A stretch of DNA of 46,092 nucleotides from Bacteroidaceae bacterium (GTDB taxonomy: Bacteria; Bacteroidota; Bacteroidia; Bacteroidales; Bacteroidaceae), in NCBI GenBank assembly GCA_024688885.1, contig JAILDV010000008.1:1-46092 (forward strand), read 5' to 3'. Each line of letters starts with the position of its first letter. The first letter of the stretch is position 1. The position numbers and the translations under genes are program-made. Below, in pieces: positions 15,265 through 23,533 of this stretch. The notes under the pieces were generated by a model. The model was not told where the DNA came from. It ran no database searches and saw nothing but the letters and a program-made list of their open reading frames with translations.

Positions 15265-17171
15265 AAAGCCTGTTCTATCATATCAACCGCTCTTTGGCGC
15301 TGAAGCTTTGCCTCAGCATCCTGTTTTGTGTGGTCATCGTGTTCACACTCAGCTTGGGCTTTCTTTATCTGCGTTCGCGACAGATGGTGAAGCAGGAGGC
15401 GATGCTGCATGCCGAACATGTGCTTCAGAACATCTCCTTGCGTGTGACAAGCTATCTTGACGAGGTGGAGACAGCCACCAATAATATCGAATGGCTGGTG
15501 CTGGAGAATTTGCAACCCGATTCACTCCTGAACTACTCCCGTAGGGTGGTGGAACTCAATCCTAATGTCAATGGATGCTCCATCACGATGGAGCCCAATT
15601 TCTTCCCTCAGTATGGACGTAACTTCTCTGTCTATTCGCTGAGAGACCATGATTCGATTGAATCTGTCTTCGAAGCTCCCTATAATTACTACGAAAAGGT
15701 ATGGTATAAGACACCCCGTGAGAGATCTGAAACATGTTGGGTGGACCCCTATAATGACTTCAACGAAGGCACCCTTTCCTCGCCTGTCATGATTGCCTCC
15801 TATTGCAAACTGCTGAAAGACGATTCTGACAATTTCATTGGAGTCATTGCTACAGATCTCTCCATCGAATGGCTTTCCAAGACCGTCTCGGCAGAAAAGC
15901 CTTATCCTGGTGCTTATTTCCTGATGCTGGGCGAGGATGGACATTATTTCGTACATCCCGATCGCATGAAACTGGTCAAGGAGAGCATCTTCTCTGTTGC
16001 GGATGCAAAGCAGCATCCCGACATCATCACATTGGGCCACGAAATGATTTCAGGCAAGAAGGGCAATATGCGTGTCAATATTGACGGAAAACCTTTCCTC
16101 GTGTTCTATCAGCCTGTAGGAGACACTTCTTGGAGCATAGCTCTTGTCTGTCCTGAAGACGAGATATCCGACAGTTACACCCGTATGGGTTACATTCTTA
16201 TTCCGCTGCTCATCATCGGCTTAATACTGATGTTGGTGGTATGCTGGAAAATCATCAATCACTTCATCCGTCCATTAAAACAGTTGGCTCAGCAGTCATG
16301 CTACATTGCTGCAGGTCATTTCGACAAGAAGCTTCCGGAGAGCACGCGTGAAGATGTGGTGGGCAATTTGCAGAACAGCTTCATCTCCATGCAACATTCC
16401 ATCAACGAGCATATCACCGAGATTCAGCAGGTGAATAACGAGATGGCGAAGCGTAACAATGAACTCGTCACTGCCAACAAGTTGATTGAGGAAGCAGACA
16501 GACGGAAAGTGGCGTTCATCCATGATGTGTCACTTCAGATTCGAACACCGCTCAACATCATCGTAGGCTTCATGCAGGTGCTGCGTGAGACATTCTCCAT
16601 ATTGCCGAAAGAGGAGATAGTTAGTTGCGCAAAAACGATGAGGGAGAATACCGACTCCATTCATCGAATGTCCGACATGATATTTGACGTGTCGAGAATG
16701 GATGCTCTGCAGAAACTTGACTTGACCAAGGAGGTGGAGGTGCTTCCTTTGGTGAGGGAAGCTATCCGGACTTTTTCGGAGATAACGACGCTTGAGCAGG
16801 TGACCTTGAACTTTACGACTACGCTGTCAGACGATTTCACCATCCACACCAATCGTCTCTATCTGCTCAGGATAGTGCGCGAATTGCTGATTAATGCTAA
16901 GAAGTTTTCTACAGAGAGAGTGGTCAACCTCTCTGTGAAAGCGGAAGACGATTGGGTTCGTTTTGTCGTCGAAGATAAGGGCGAAGGAATCATGGAGGAA
17001 GAACGTTCCCATGTCTTTGTGCCGTTCGTCAAGCTGGATAGTTTCAGCGAGGGTTTAGGTCTCGGCCTTGGCTGGTCCCTTCAGAATGCACGCCTGTTGG
17101 GTGGAAACCTCACGCTCGACCCCACCTATACGGAAGGTGCGCGCTTCATTCTCGAAATTCCCAACAAATAG
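15261..17171 (+). CDS. Membrane sensor, histidine-kinase type, with Leu at the phospho-acceptor position
   Basis: This 636-residue protein has TM1 at about 12-36, a dCache-like periplasmic domain, TM2 at about 311-333, HAMP, and a HisKA-type helix pair. A HATPase domain follows with RELLINAKKFS (N box), DKGEGI (G1) and GLGLGLGWSLQNARLLGG (G2). The H-box reads FIHDVSLQIRTPLN. The residue that should be the phospho-accepting His (SHxxRTP) is Leu425, and the nearest His is 421. ATP binding looks intact, so it may be a pseudokinase, or use a partner's or another His. No response regulator is adjacent. It ends 3 bp from the convergent DUF4435 gene. Confidence 0.8.
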   Translation: MKSLFYHINRSLALKLCLSILFCVVIVFTLSLGFLYLRSRQMVKQEAMLHAEHVLQNISLRVTSYLDEVETATNNIEWLVLENLQPDSLLNYSRRVVELNPNVNGCSITMEPNFFPQYGRNFSVYSLRDHDSIESVFEAPYNYYEKVWYKTPRERSETCWVDPYNDFNEGTLSSPVMIASYCKLLKDDSDNFIGVIATDLSIEWLSKTVSAEKPYPGAYFLMLGEDGHYFVHPDRMKLVKESIFSVADAKQHPDIITLGHEMISGKKGNMRVNIDGKPFLVFYQPVGDTSWSIALVCPEDEISDSYTRMGYILIPLLIIGLILMLVVCWKIINHFIRPLKQLAQQSCYIAAGHFDKKLPESTREDVVGNLQNSFISMQHSINEHITEIQQVNNEMAKRNNELVTANKLIEEADRRKVAFIHDVSLQIRTPLNIIVGFMQVLRETFSILPKEEIVSCAKTMRENTDSIHRMSDMIFDVSRMDALQKLDLTKEVEVLPLVREAIRTFSEITTLEQVTLNFTTTLSDDFTIHTNRLYLLRIVRELLINAKKFSTERVVNLSVKAEDDWVRFVVEDKGEGIMEEERSHVFVPFVKLDSFSEGLGLGLGWSLQNARLLGGNLTLDPTYTEGARFILEIPNK

Positions 17172-17174
17172 TGC

Positions 17175-18212
17175 TCAACTGTTGGGCGTGTCTTGACGCA
17201 CCAAGTTTCCTTTATTATAAGTCTTGAGAAAATCTGCGATACGGCTTCGCAGCAACTGATACATGTCGCAATCCTTGAATTGGGTGTTGCGGCGCAGCAT
17301 CTGTACAGGTTGGAACTGGCTGTGTGAATAGCAGGCAAGTTCATTGTTCATCTGCTGACTGTTGCCACGTGCCAGCATCTTGATGTCCTTCTCCCGTTCG
17401 CGGCGCAAGATGGTGCATACAGGCGTGAGAGCCGCATCCACCACATTCTCCATCAGGTGATGCCCTTGCATGAAGAGGTATGTGTTATCCTTTCTTAAGC
17501 CCAAACCCTCCAGTTCCTGTTTCAGCGGGGTGAGCTTGCCCTTGGCATCTTTCACGTGCTGTTGCAGCCATGCCAATTTGCGGTTCACCTGCTTGCGCAC
17601 CCGTTCCAATGCATCGATGGGCTTGAACACATTCAGCTGCTCCACTGCCACGATGTTGTTGAAGTTGTTCAACGGAAAATCGTTGTAGCGTCCACGTCGG
17701 TGCAGCCACACCATCCAGATGAACAGTTCGTAGATGATTTCAGAATATTGTCGCAGATATTCCTCAAAATTGAAGATGTCGCGGTCATTCAGCGTTGCCA
17801 TCACACACACATTGTGCAGCGAAGGCGCGTAACACTGATAATTCTCGATGGAGTAGGCATAAGTGTGGATGACGTAAGGATTGTCCAGCATCCTTTGCGA
17901 CGAAGGCGTGTGGCGTTGCAGCAGGTAGTCAAGGTCTGCATCTACACAGGCAATCATGTAGCCACCCAGCGATTCCCCCAGCTTGTTCATCAGCGCCGTC
18001 TTCTTGCCCCTGTTCAGGTTGGTGCGCGAAGGCAGCATCACCTCAAACGCCGTGTTCTCATCCTCAAACTCGCTCAGCACACTCCTCCAGAAGAAGATGT
18101 CATCATAACTCTCCACATACACCACAATCTTCCGCTTGCGGTTCTTCGGACGCAAACGGTTCGCAGCCTCTATATAGGCAGAACTGATGTTGGAAAGCAG
18201 ATGACGAGACAT
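17175..18212 (-). CDS. DUF4435 protein, TOPRIM-like predicted nuclease
   Basis: This 345-residue protein begins with KIVVYVESYDDIFFWRSVL and contains IACVDADLDYLL. The Glu plus Asp-x-Asp arrangement is typical of TOPRIM metal-binding folds, followed by the DUF4435 hallmark YAYSIENYQC. DUF4435 proteins pair with SMC/ABC-type ATPases, as AriB with AriA in the PARIS anti-phage system, and in OLD-like nucleases. The ATPase gene lies directly upstream on the same strand, so the order ATPase then DUF4435 matches PARIS. The 188-bp gap between them is unusually long and filled with GGAGTTAA-type repeats. A defensive role is inference; a conserved housekeeping pair is possible. Confidence 0.75.
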   Translation of the reverse strand: MSRHLLSNISSAYIEAANRLRPKNRKRKIVVYVESYDDIFFWRSVLSEFEDENTAFEVMLPSRTNLNRGKKTALMNKLGESLGGYMIACVDADLDYLLQRHTPSSQRMLDNPYVIHTYAYSIENYQCYAPSLHNVCVMATLNDRDIFNFEEYLRQYSEIIYELFIWMVWLHRRGRYNDFPLNNFNNIVAVEQLNVFKPIDALERVRKQVNRKLAWLQQHVKDAKGKLTPLKQELEGLGLRKDNTYLFMQGHHLMENVVDAALTPVCTILRREREKDIKMLARGNSQQMNNELACYSHSQFQPVQMLRRNTQFKDCDMYQLLRSRIADFLKTYNKGNLVRQDTPNS

Positions 18213-18400
18213 AATTATGAATTATAAGTTTGACTTCGTCGAGCTAAAGTTTCGCAAGCTCAACTTCTTTGGAGTTAAGGAGTTAAAGGAGTTATCGCTA
18301 CGCTCAGGAGTTAAAGCCATTACCATGTAAAGGGGATTTCCACCAGCCAGAGTATCGGCTTAACTACTTAACTACTGACTACTTAACTACTTTAGAAAGT
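18213..18400. repeat. Repeat-filled spacer inside the ATPase-DUF4435 unit
   Basis: This holds GGAGTTAA-type 7-9-bp words near 18271-18316, interrupted by a short hairpin (CGCTACGCTC). TTAACTAC words follow near 18359-18392, and a copy of the CTTTAGCTCGACGAAGTCAA module lies at about 18230-18253 (minus strand). No -7 box was found for the DUF4435 gene. Confidence 0.5.
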
Positions 18401-19297
18401 TCAATTGCTGATATCTCCCACTTCCGTCACATTGCTCATCCATCCGTCCATAATCAGGGCAGGGGAGTGTGTGGAGAGGATAATCTGTGCATTCGGGTTC
18501 AGTTGGCGAATCAAGTCAATCAGACGCTGCTGCCAATCGATGTGCAGGGAAATCTCAGGCTCATCCATCAGCAAGGCATACGGTTCACGATTTTCCACCA
18601 GCACCGTCAGGAGGATGGCAAGCATCTGCTTCTCACCGCTCGAAAGCTGGTAGGGTGTCAACAGCCCCCACCCGTCCTCCCCTAAGGGGGAGGTGTTGCC
18701 ACCTGAGCCGTTCTTCCCCCCTTGTGGGGATGAGAGGGGGGCTTGCATAAACTGAATCTCATTGCTTTTCCGGTCAATCTTCTTGTTTGTGTCGGCAAAC
18801 AGTTCGTCAATCATGTCTTGGAACTGCTTCTTTGGCGCACTCACCTCTGCAGCCTTCAGCTGGTCCTCCGGATCTCCACTGGTGAGCAGTTCGATGATGC
18901 GGTTGCCGATGTTCACCTGATAGTCAAGGAATCGCTTCTGCAATCGGTATATCTGCCAATCCAGTTCCGTCTTCACACGCGAATCCGACAGTTTCTCCAG
19001 CAAGTCGCTGTGCAGCAGAGGGCGGTCAAACGAGCGGATGACGTCAAACTTGATGTAGGTTGCATCTTCCGGCATCAGTTTGATAGTCACCCCTTGTGGT
19101 GCATCCTTCGGCACAATCTCGTCACGGTCAATCTCCGCCAATGTCCTTGCCGAATGGTTGATGATGGTGCTCTTGCCCACACCATTGATGCCACTGAGGA
19201 TGTTCACGTCAGGTTGGAGGTTCCACACCACGTGCTTGCCACCTTTCCACAGCGCCTTAATCTCTATGCTCTGGATATAATCAGCTCTTTTTCTCAT
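18401..19297 (-). CDS. SMC/ABC-type ATPase paired with DUF4435 protein
   Basis: This 298-residue ATPase has Walker A GINGVGKST, signature LSSGEKQML, Walker B ALLMDEPEISLH and H-loop STHSPALI, an AAA_21/AAA_15 type also used in PARIS AriA and OLD proteins. The ATG at 19297 (MRKRADYIQSIEIK) is preferred, because the longer frame reads through the promoter. Residues about 185-212 (QAPLSSPQGGKN...SPLGEDGWGLL) are encoded by a REP-like doublet inserted in frame between the coiled segment and the signature motif. At 298 residues it is shorter than typical AriA. It likely senses a trigger and licenses the DUF4435 effector, which is inference. Confidence 0.8.
   Translation of the reverse strand: MRKRADYIQSIEIKALWKGGKHVVWNLQPDVNILSGINGVGKSTIINHSARTLAEIDRDEIVPKDAPQGVTIKLMPEDATYIKFDVIRSFDRPLLHSDLLEKLSDSRVKTELDWQIYRLQKRFLDYQVNIGNRIIELLTSGDPEDQLKAAEVSAPKKQFQDMIDELFADTNKKIDRKSNEIQFMQAPLSSPQGGKNGSGGNTSPLGEDGWGLLTPYQLSSGEKQMLAILLTVLVENREPYALLMDEPEISLHIDWQQRLIDLIRQLNPNAQIILSTHSPALIMDGWMSNVTEVGDISN
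18663..18744 (-). repeat. REP-like doublet inside the ATPase gene
   Basis: Two inverted palindromic units (AGCCCCCACCC...CCCCTAAGGGG and CCCCCTTGTGGGG...GGGGGGCTT) sit head to head over 82 bp. They are read through in frame. The encoded peptide resembles that of the doublet at 34164-34242, in the same phase. Confidence 0.85.
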
Positions 19298-19318
19298 AAC
19301 ATATAAGTTTTGTGGGGG

Positions 19319-19354
19319 CAAAGTTACGATTAAGCGAGGACAATACAAAATAAA
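19319..19354 (-). promoter_or_regulatory. ATPase promoter, duplicated cassette copy 1
   Basis: On the minus strand the -33 TTTG (19346-19349), a 19-nt spacer and the -7 box TAACTTTG (19319-19326) form a full promoter 22 bp before the ATPase start. The stretch from 19318 to 19354 is nearly identical to the BspA promoter at 23497-23533. Confidence 0.8.
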
Positions 19355-19363
19355 TAACAATTT

Positions 19364-19525
19364 TAACGTGAGTTCGATATAACTAAATTTGTTTTTTAGT
19401 GCCTCTGCGAGGCAGAAATTATACAAATCTATTCAAAATCTCTCAAAATCTCATTCATATTTGTAAGATTTGGGACGATTTGTGTGATTTCTCGCGAAGC
19501 GATTCCTTATACCGAACTCACGTTA
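19364..19525. mobile_element. MITE-like 162-bp element with 19-bp terminal inverted repeats
   Basis: The left end TAACGTGAGTTCGATATAA and the complement of the right end (TAACGTGAGTTCGGTATAA) match at 18 of 19 bases. Both ends begin with TA, as for Tc1/IS630-type insertions with TA target duplication. The inside carries no gene, only AT-rich words and the micro-hairpin TCGCGAAGCGA. It lies between the 68-residue peptide gene and the ATPase promoter. A long hairpin of other function is the alternative. Confidence 0.5.
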
Positions 19526-19586
19526 TTCTATGTGAAAAGTGAAAAATTTCAGTTACCGAAGCAGATGAGAGCCACGGAAGTTGCGA

Positions 19587-19793
19587 TTACCAGTTGAAGT
19601 CAAGCAGTTCAGCAAGGTCTTCTTCGTCGAAATCTTCACGGAGAGGTGCTCGTCCACCCCCAGTTCCGCCACCTGGAAAACTGAAGCCACCATTGCCACC
19701 GAGGTTGTTCACAGTCTTGCTGCCTGCAAGTAGGCCGCAAGACTGTAGGGTTATTACCTCAATTTGAGGGGTTGTATATTGTCTCTTCATCAT
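19587..19793 (-). CDS. 68-residue peptide coupled to the BspA-type gene
   Basis: MMKRQYTTPQIEVITLQSCGLLAGS is followed by a Gly-rich stretch (NLGGNGGFSFPGGGTGGGRAP) and an acidic end (EDFDEEDLAELLDFNW). Small proteins with a Mxx-Y-xPxIEV start, a GS break and an acidic aromatic end are frequent in Prevotella beside surface-protein genes. I cannot name a function. The ATG overlaps the stop of the BspA-type gene by 4 bp, so translation is coupled. The leader/core look (conserved start, Gly-rich centre) recalls precursor peptides, but no modification enzyme is near. Confidence 0.7.
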   Translation of the reverse strand: MMKRQYTTPQIEVITLQSCGLLAGSKTVNNLGGNGGFSFPGGGTGGGRAPLREDFDEEDLAELLDFNW

Positions 19794-22700
19794 TTTATCA
19801 CCACTTTTTTACCGTTAAACAAATAGATGCCTGAAACACTGGGCTTGCCTGCGAGTTTCACACCGCTCAGCGTGTACCAACCTTCATTCTTCACATCTCC
19901 CGTTTCTCTGTCCTTCAGTTCTTCTATGTCTGTTTCCTCCTCTCCGAAGTCTATCACCATGCTCTTGATGCTTCCGCCCAAACCTGGGTCAATAGCTTTG
20001 ATGCCGCCCAAGAGTTGGAAGTAAGCACGGAAACAATTGAGGTATGAGTAGCTGTATGAGTAGTACTTTGGATAAAAAAGATTGTTCTCCGCACCCATGA
20101 GCAATACACTGGGCGAATCCTGTTTGTATTCCCACGACGTGTATGTACCATCGAAAGCGATGAGGTCTGTGACCACCACTGGCTTCAAGATGATGTCGAG
20201 CGTCACGTTCTTGAAAGTGGGCGCATACAAATCAGAGGCTAATTCTGGGTGTTCGTAATTGAATGCCACATAGGGTTCTGGTTTTGTCCACTTGATGAGG
20301 TAAGGCACACCCGCCTTCAGTTCTGTCTCGCTACCCTCCGTGAAGGTCATCGTCAGGGTGCCATTCTCCAGCGAAGCTCCCTTCAGTGTCTTCACCGTCA
20401 CGCCATCACCATCCAAAGGACTGCCAGCCACTGTCACGTCGAACGGCAGGCAGATGGTGTTCCAATCGCCATCCTTGTACAAGACACGGTCAGGGAACGA
20501 AGCATTCACCGTCTTCCCGTCGTAATTTGCCAGCGTGTGTTTGTTCGACAGCTCTTCAAAGAAGAAGACGCACGTGATGGTTTCTGACTTTCCAAAATTG
20601 AACAGCGCATCCTTGTACTTAAGAGGGAGGCCAGGGCTGCGCAATGTCAGGCAGTAGTTCTCACCTAAGGATGCAGCTCCTTCAAGCCGTTGAATCGTAT
20701 AGGTGGACTCTGTGCTTTCGTTGATGCATCTTTCCGTCAACACCACATCTCTGACACCATTTCCGTCAAGGTCAAAATACCAGTGGCAGGTATAAGGATA
20801 AGACTCCGATGGGTTGTCTTGCACCGTCTCGGAACCAACCAGATACCCCTCCCATTGCATCATCAAGCTTGCCAATTCTCCATTATCGATGGTTTCCGTG
20901 GCGTCATTGGTCAACAGGTTCAGTACGAGTGTCTCTTGTGATGCCATCACAGCATTCACGGTCACATCCTTTTCAGGCATGATGATGTAATGAGTGGTTT
21001 CATCTTCTTCCACAATGGTCACATCATCAGACGTGAAGACACCTGTGAAGTACATGTTGGCAGGAATGACGTCAGGATTCACATCCAACAACACTTTCTC
21101 CCCCTTGAATGCCTCATTAATCAAATTGAGTTTGTCGTTGTAGAAATCCACATAATCGTTCACCCGTTCTCCGCTTTCAGCATCCACCAACTCGCCACTC
21201 AGCAAATTGAATGGATCCATATACGTAGCCGTCACAGTCACATCGCCTGCTGGCATCGTGAAGTAAAGGTCGCCATCCTCGTTCGTCTTGACTTCTAATG
21301 AAGTCTCTCCTTGCTTCACAGTCAGCACATCCACAGCCTTTCCTTCAGGCTCATCTACCCTCACGATGATGTCGTTTCCTGGCCACACCTTCCACGCCTT
21401 GATGATGCTCGTTTCATCTTCATTTTCATCTTCCTCAGCCTTTCCTCCATCCACATAATAGAATGACATGTTGTCCTCACCTGTCAGCGTGTACTCTACA
21501 GGTTCCACAGGGGCATCCGCATATGTGACTGTCACGGTCACATCGCCTGCAGGCATCGTGAATTGACCCGTGCCATCCTCATATTCTATGAACTGAACTG
21601 TATTCTCACCCTGCATCACCGTCACCTCGTCGATTTCCTTTCCTGCTGGAATGGAGACTGTATAGGAAACCGTTGTTCCTGCGAGTGCCTGTGTGACCAC
21701 CTCCTCTCCGATGCGGAAAGTGATGCCTTCCATGCCCGTCAAGGTGTAATTTTGTGAAAATGTGGTTGCCACCGTCACTGCACCCTCGGGCATCGTGAAC
21801 GTGTAAACATCCTTGACATCATCGTATGTAAGCGCCACTTTAGTCTTGCCGCACATAGCCGTCAACTCTATCAGCGTGTTCCCTTCTGGTACATTCACCT
21901 TCATGGTGATGATGTCCTCGTTTCTCGCCTCCTTGACTTCTTTTCCTCCCAAATAGAAGGTTGCAAAGTCACCTGTCAGGAGATGGATATGATAGTATTT
22001 CTTCAGAAGTCCACCTGCATCCGTGTGTGCAAACATCGCACCTTTTTTCTTCAAATCATTTGGATTACAATTCTCTATTTTCGTACCATCCTCTCCTTCA
22101 AGGCTATAGCATTCCTTAAACATGTCGCCTCCTCCCTTATCTACTTTGCTCCATCTTCTATCATCTACGAAGATGGACTTCAAATTGGAACAGCCTTCAA
22201 ACATGCTATTCATAGTGGCTGCTGTAGTTTTCTTACGGTTTTTGGGATAAGTATTATATAAATCTTTCAAGTCAAGGGTGGTCAGCGCACTACAATTCTT
22301 GAACATCATCTTCATGCTTGACACCATCGGGGCATCAAAACCACTCAGGTTAAGAGAGGTAAGCGCACTGCAATTTTCGAACATGCTATTGATGGCTAAT
22401 GTCTTCGAACCATGAACTATGATGCCGCTTAGGTCAACTGTTTCCAAAGAACTAATTATTTTTTTCCCATCAACCGCAAACATACCACTCATGTTTGTCA
22501 ACACCGGAGCATCCAGTTTACTGAGGTTAACTGTTTTCAAAGAAGGACAATTATAAAACATCTTACTCATGTTCTTCACGTTCGGAGCCTTCATCCCACT
22601 CAGGTCAATCGTTGTTAGAGTTCTTTTTTTGTCGGAGAAGAAACTGGCAAGGCTTGACACATTCCCTGTATTGAATCCACTCATATCGATTTTTCTGAGC

Positions 22701-23455
22701 CCATCACAGCCTTTGAACAGATTTTTCATCTTTTTCAAATTCGTTGCTTCAAATCCACTCATCTTGAGAGTGTCTAAAGCACTACAGCCCACAAACATGG
22801 AAGAAATGTCAGTCACGCTTGTCGCATTAAAATTACTCACATCAAGTTCGGTCAGTGCACTGCACTTGTAGAACATGGAATTCATATCCGTCACCTGTGA
22901 AGTGTCGAAATTGCTCAAATCAAGAGTTGTTAGAGCGCTGCACCCCCAGAACATGCCACTCATATCCGTCACCTTTGAAGTGATGAAACCGCTCAAATCA
23001 AGGGAATCGGAATTCAGAACGCTGCAATCCTTGAACATTTGTTTCATGGACGTGACTTCATCGGTTTTCAGGTTTTTAATGCCTTCGATGCTTGTCAGTT
23101 TTTTAAACCCGTTAAACCAATCAATGCAGTAAATGGGGCGGGCAGCGCTGAATGAGTCCTCAAACACCACCTTGGTACAATCTTTTTTTGCGCTACTCCA
23201 TGAGGCTTTATTTGTTGTTTTTACACCTTGAGGATCAGCCTTATCCGGAATCCTCCATGCGTAGATGATATATCCATTGTGATTTTCGCTTTTCTGATGT
23301 GCCACATTGTCTCTAACAAAATACAATGTGCTTTCAGTCTTGTTCCAGAGTACCCACGATGCCATTTCCTGTGCTCCTGCCGTCACCGACGCCAACATCA
23401 CGAGCATCACCATGATTGCCCGCATAAAAAGACTTCTTTGTAATGTAGTATTCAT
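19790..23455 (-). CDS. Large BspA-type surface protein (DUF285 repeats)
   Basis: This 1221-residue exported protein starts at the ATG at 23455; the longer frame runs through the promoter. A signal peptide MNTTLQRSLFMRAIMVMLVMLASVTAGAQ is visible. Residues about 100-450 hold a dozen DUF285/BspA leucine-rich repeats (LTTLDLSNFDTSQVTDMNSMF pattern, about 23-25 residues each). Several InlB-B-repeat-like segments follow (FTMPAGDVTVTVTY twice and variants). The tail WYTLSGVKLAGKPSVSGIYLFNGKKVVIK (broken here as two blocks) resembles Prevotella sorting ends. BspA proteins mediate adhesion to host or cells. A 68-residue peptide gene overlaps its stop. Confidence 0.88.
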   Translation of the reverse strand: MNTTLQRSLFMRAIMVMLVMLASVTAGAQEMASWVLWNKTESTLYFVRDNVAHQKSENHNGYIIYAWRIPDKADPQGVKTTNKASWSSAKKDCTKVVFEDSFSAARPIYCIDWFNGFKKLTSIEGIKNLKTDEVTSMKQMFKDCSVLNSDSLDLSGFITSKVTDMSGMFWGCSALTTLDLSNFDTSQVTDMNSMFYKCSALTELDVSNFNATSVTDISSMFVGCSALDTLKMSGFEATNLKKMKNLFKGCDGLRKIDMSGFNTGNVSSLASFFSDKKRTLTTIDLSGMKAPNVKNMSKMFYNCPSLKTVNLSKLDAPVLTNMSGMFAVDGKKIISSLETVDLSGIIVHGSKTLAINSMFENCSALTSLNLSGFDAPMVSSMKMMFKNCSALTTLDLKDLYNTYPKNRKKTTAATMNSMFEGCSNLKSIFVDDRRWSKVDKGGGDMFKECYSLEGEDGTKIENCNPNDLKKKGAMFAHTDAGGLLKKYYHIHLLTGDFATFYLGGKEVKEARNEDIITMKVNVPEGNTLIELTAMCGKTKVALTYDDVKDVYTFTMPEGAVTVATTFSQNYTLTGMEGITFRIGEEVVTQALAGTTVSYTVSIPAGKEIDEVTVMQGENTVQFIEYEDGTGQFTMPAGDVTVTVTYADAPVEPVEYTLTGEDNMSFYYVDGGKAEEDENEDETSIIKAWKVWPGNDIIVRVDEPEGKAVDVLTVKQGETSLEVKTNEDGDLYFTMPAGDVTVTATYMDPFNLLSGELVDAESGERVNDYVDFYNDKLNLINEAFKGEKVLLDVNPDVIPANMYFTGVFTSDDVTIVEEDETTHYIIMPEKDVTVNAVMASQETLVLNLLTNDATETIDNGELASLMMQWEGYLVGSETVQDNPSESYPYTCHWYFDLDGNGVRDVVLTERCINESTESTYTIQRLEGAASLGENYCLTLRSPGLPLKYKDALFNFGKSETITCVFFFEELSNKHTLANYDGKTVNASFPDRVLYKDGDWNTICLPFDVTVAGSPLDGDGVTVKTLKGASLENGTLTMTFTEGSETELKAGVPYLIKWTKPEPYVAFNYEHPELASDLYAPTFKNVTLDIILKPVVVTDLIAFDGTYTSWEYKQDSPSVLLMGAENNLFYPKYYSYSYSYLNCFRAYFQLLGGIKAIDPGLGGSIKSMVIDFGEEETDIEELKDRETGDVKNEGWYTLSGVKLAGKPSVSGIYLFNGKKVVIK

Positions 23456-23496
23456 ATCAAATAGGTTTGTAAAAGATTTTCTTTGTAAATACGGGT

Positions 23497-23533
23497 ACAA
23501 AGTTACGAAAAAGCGAGGACAATACAAAATAAA
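23497..23533 (-). promoter_or_regulatory. BspA promoter, duplicated cassette copy 2
   Basis: On the minus strand TTTG (23525-23528), 19 nt, TAACTTTG (23498-23505). The stretch matches the ATPase promoter cassette at about 34-35 of 37 bases, including spacer and flanks that promoters do not need to share. Confidence 0.8.
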
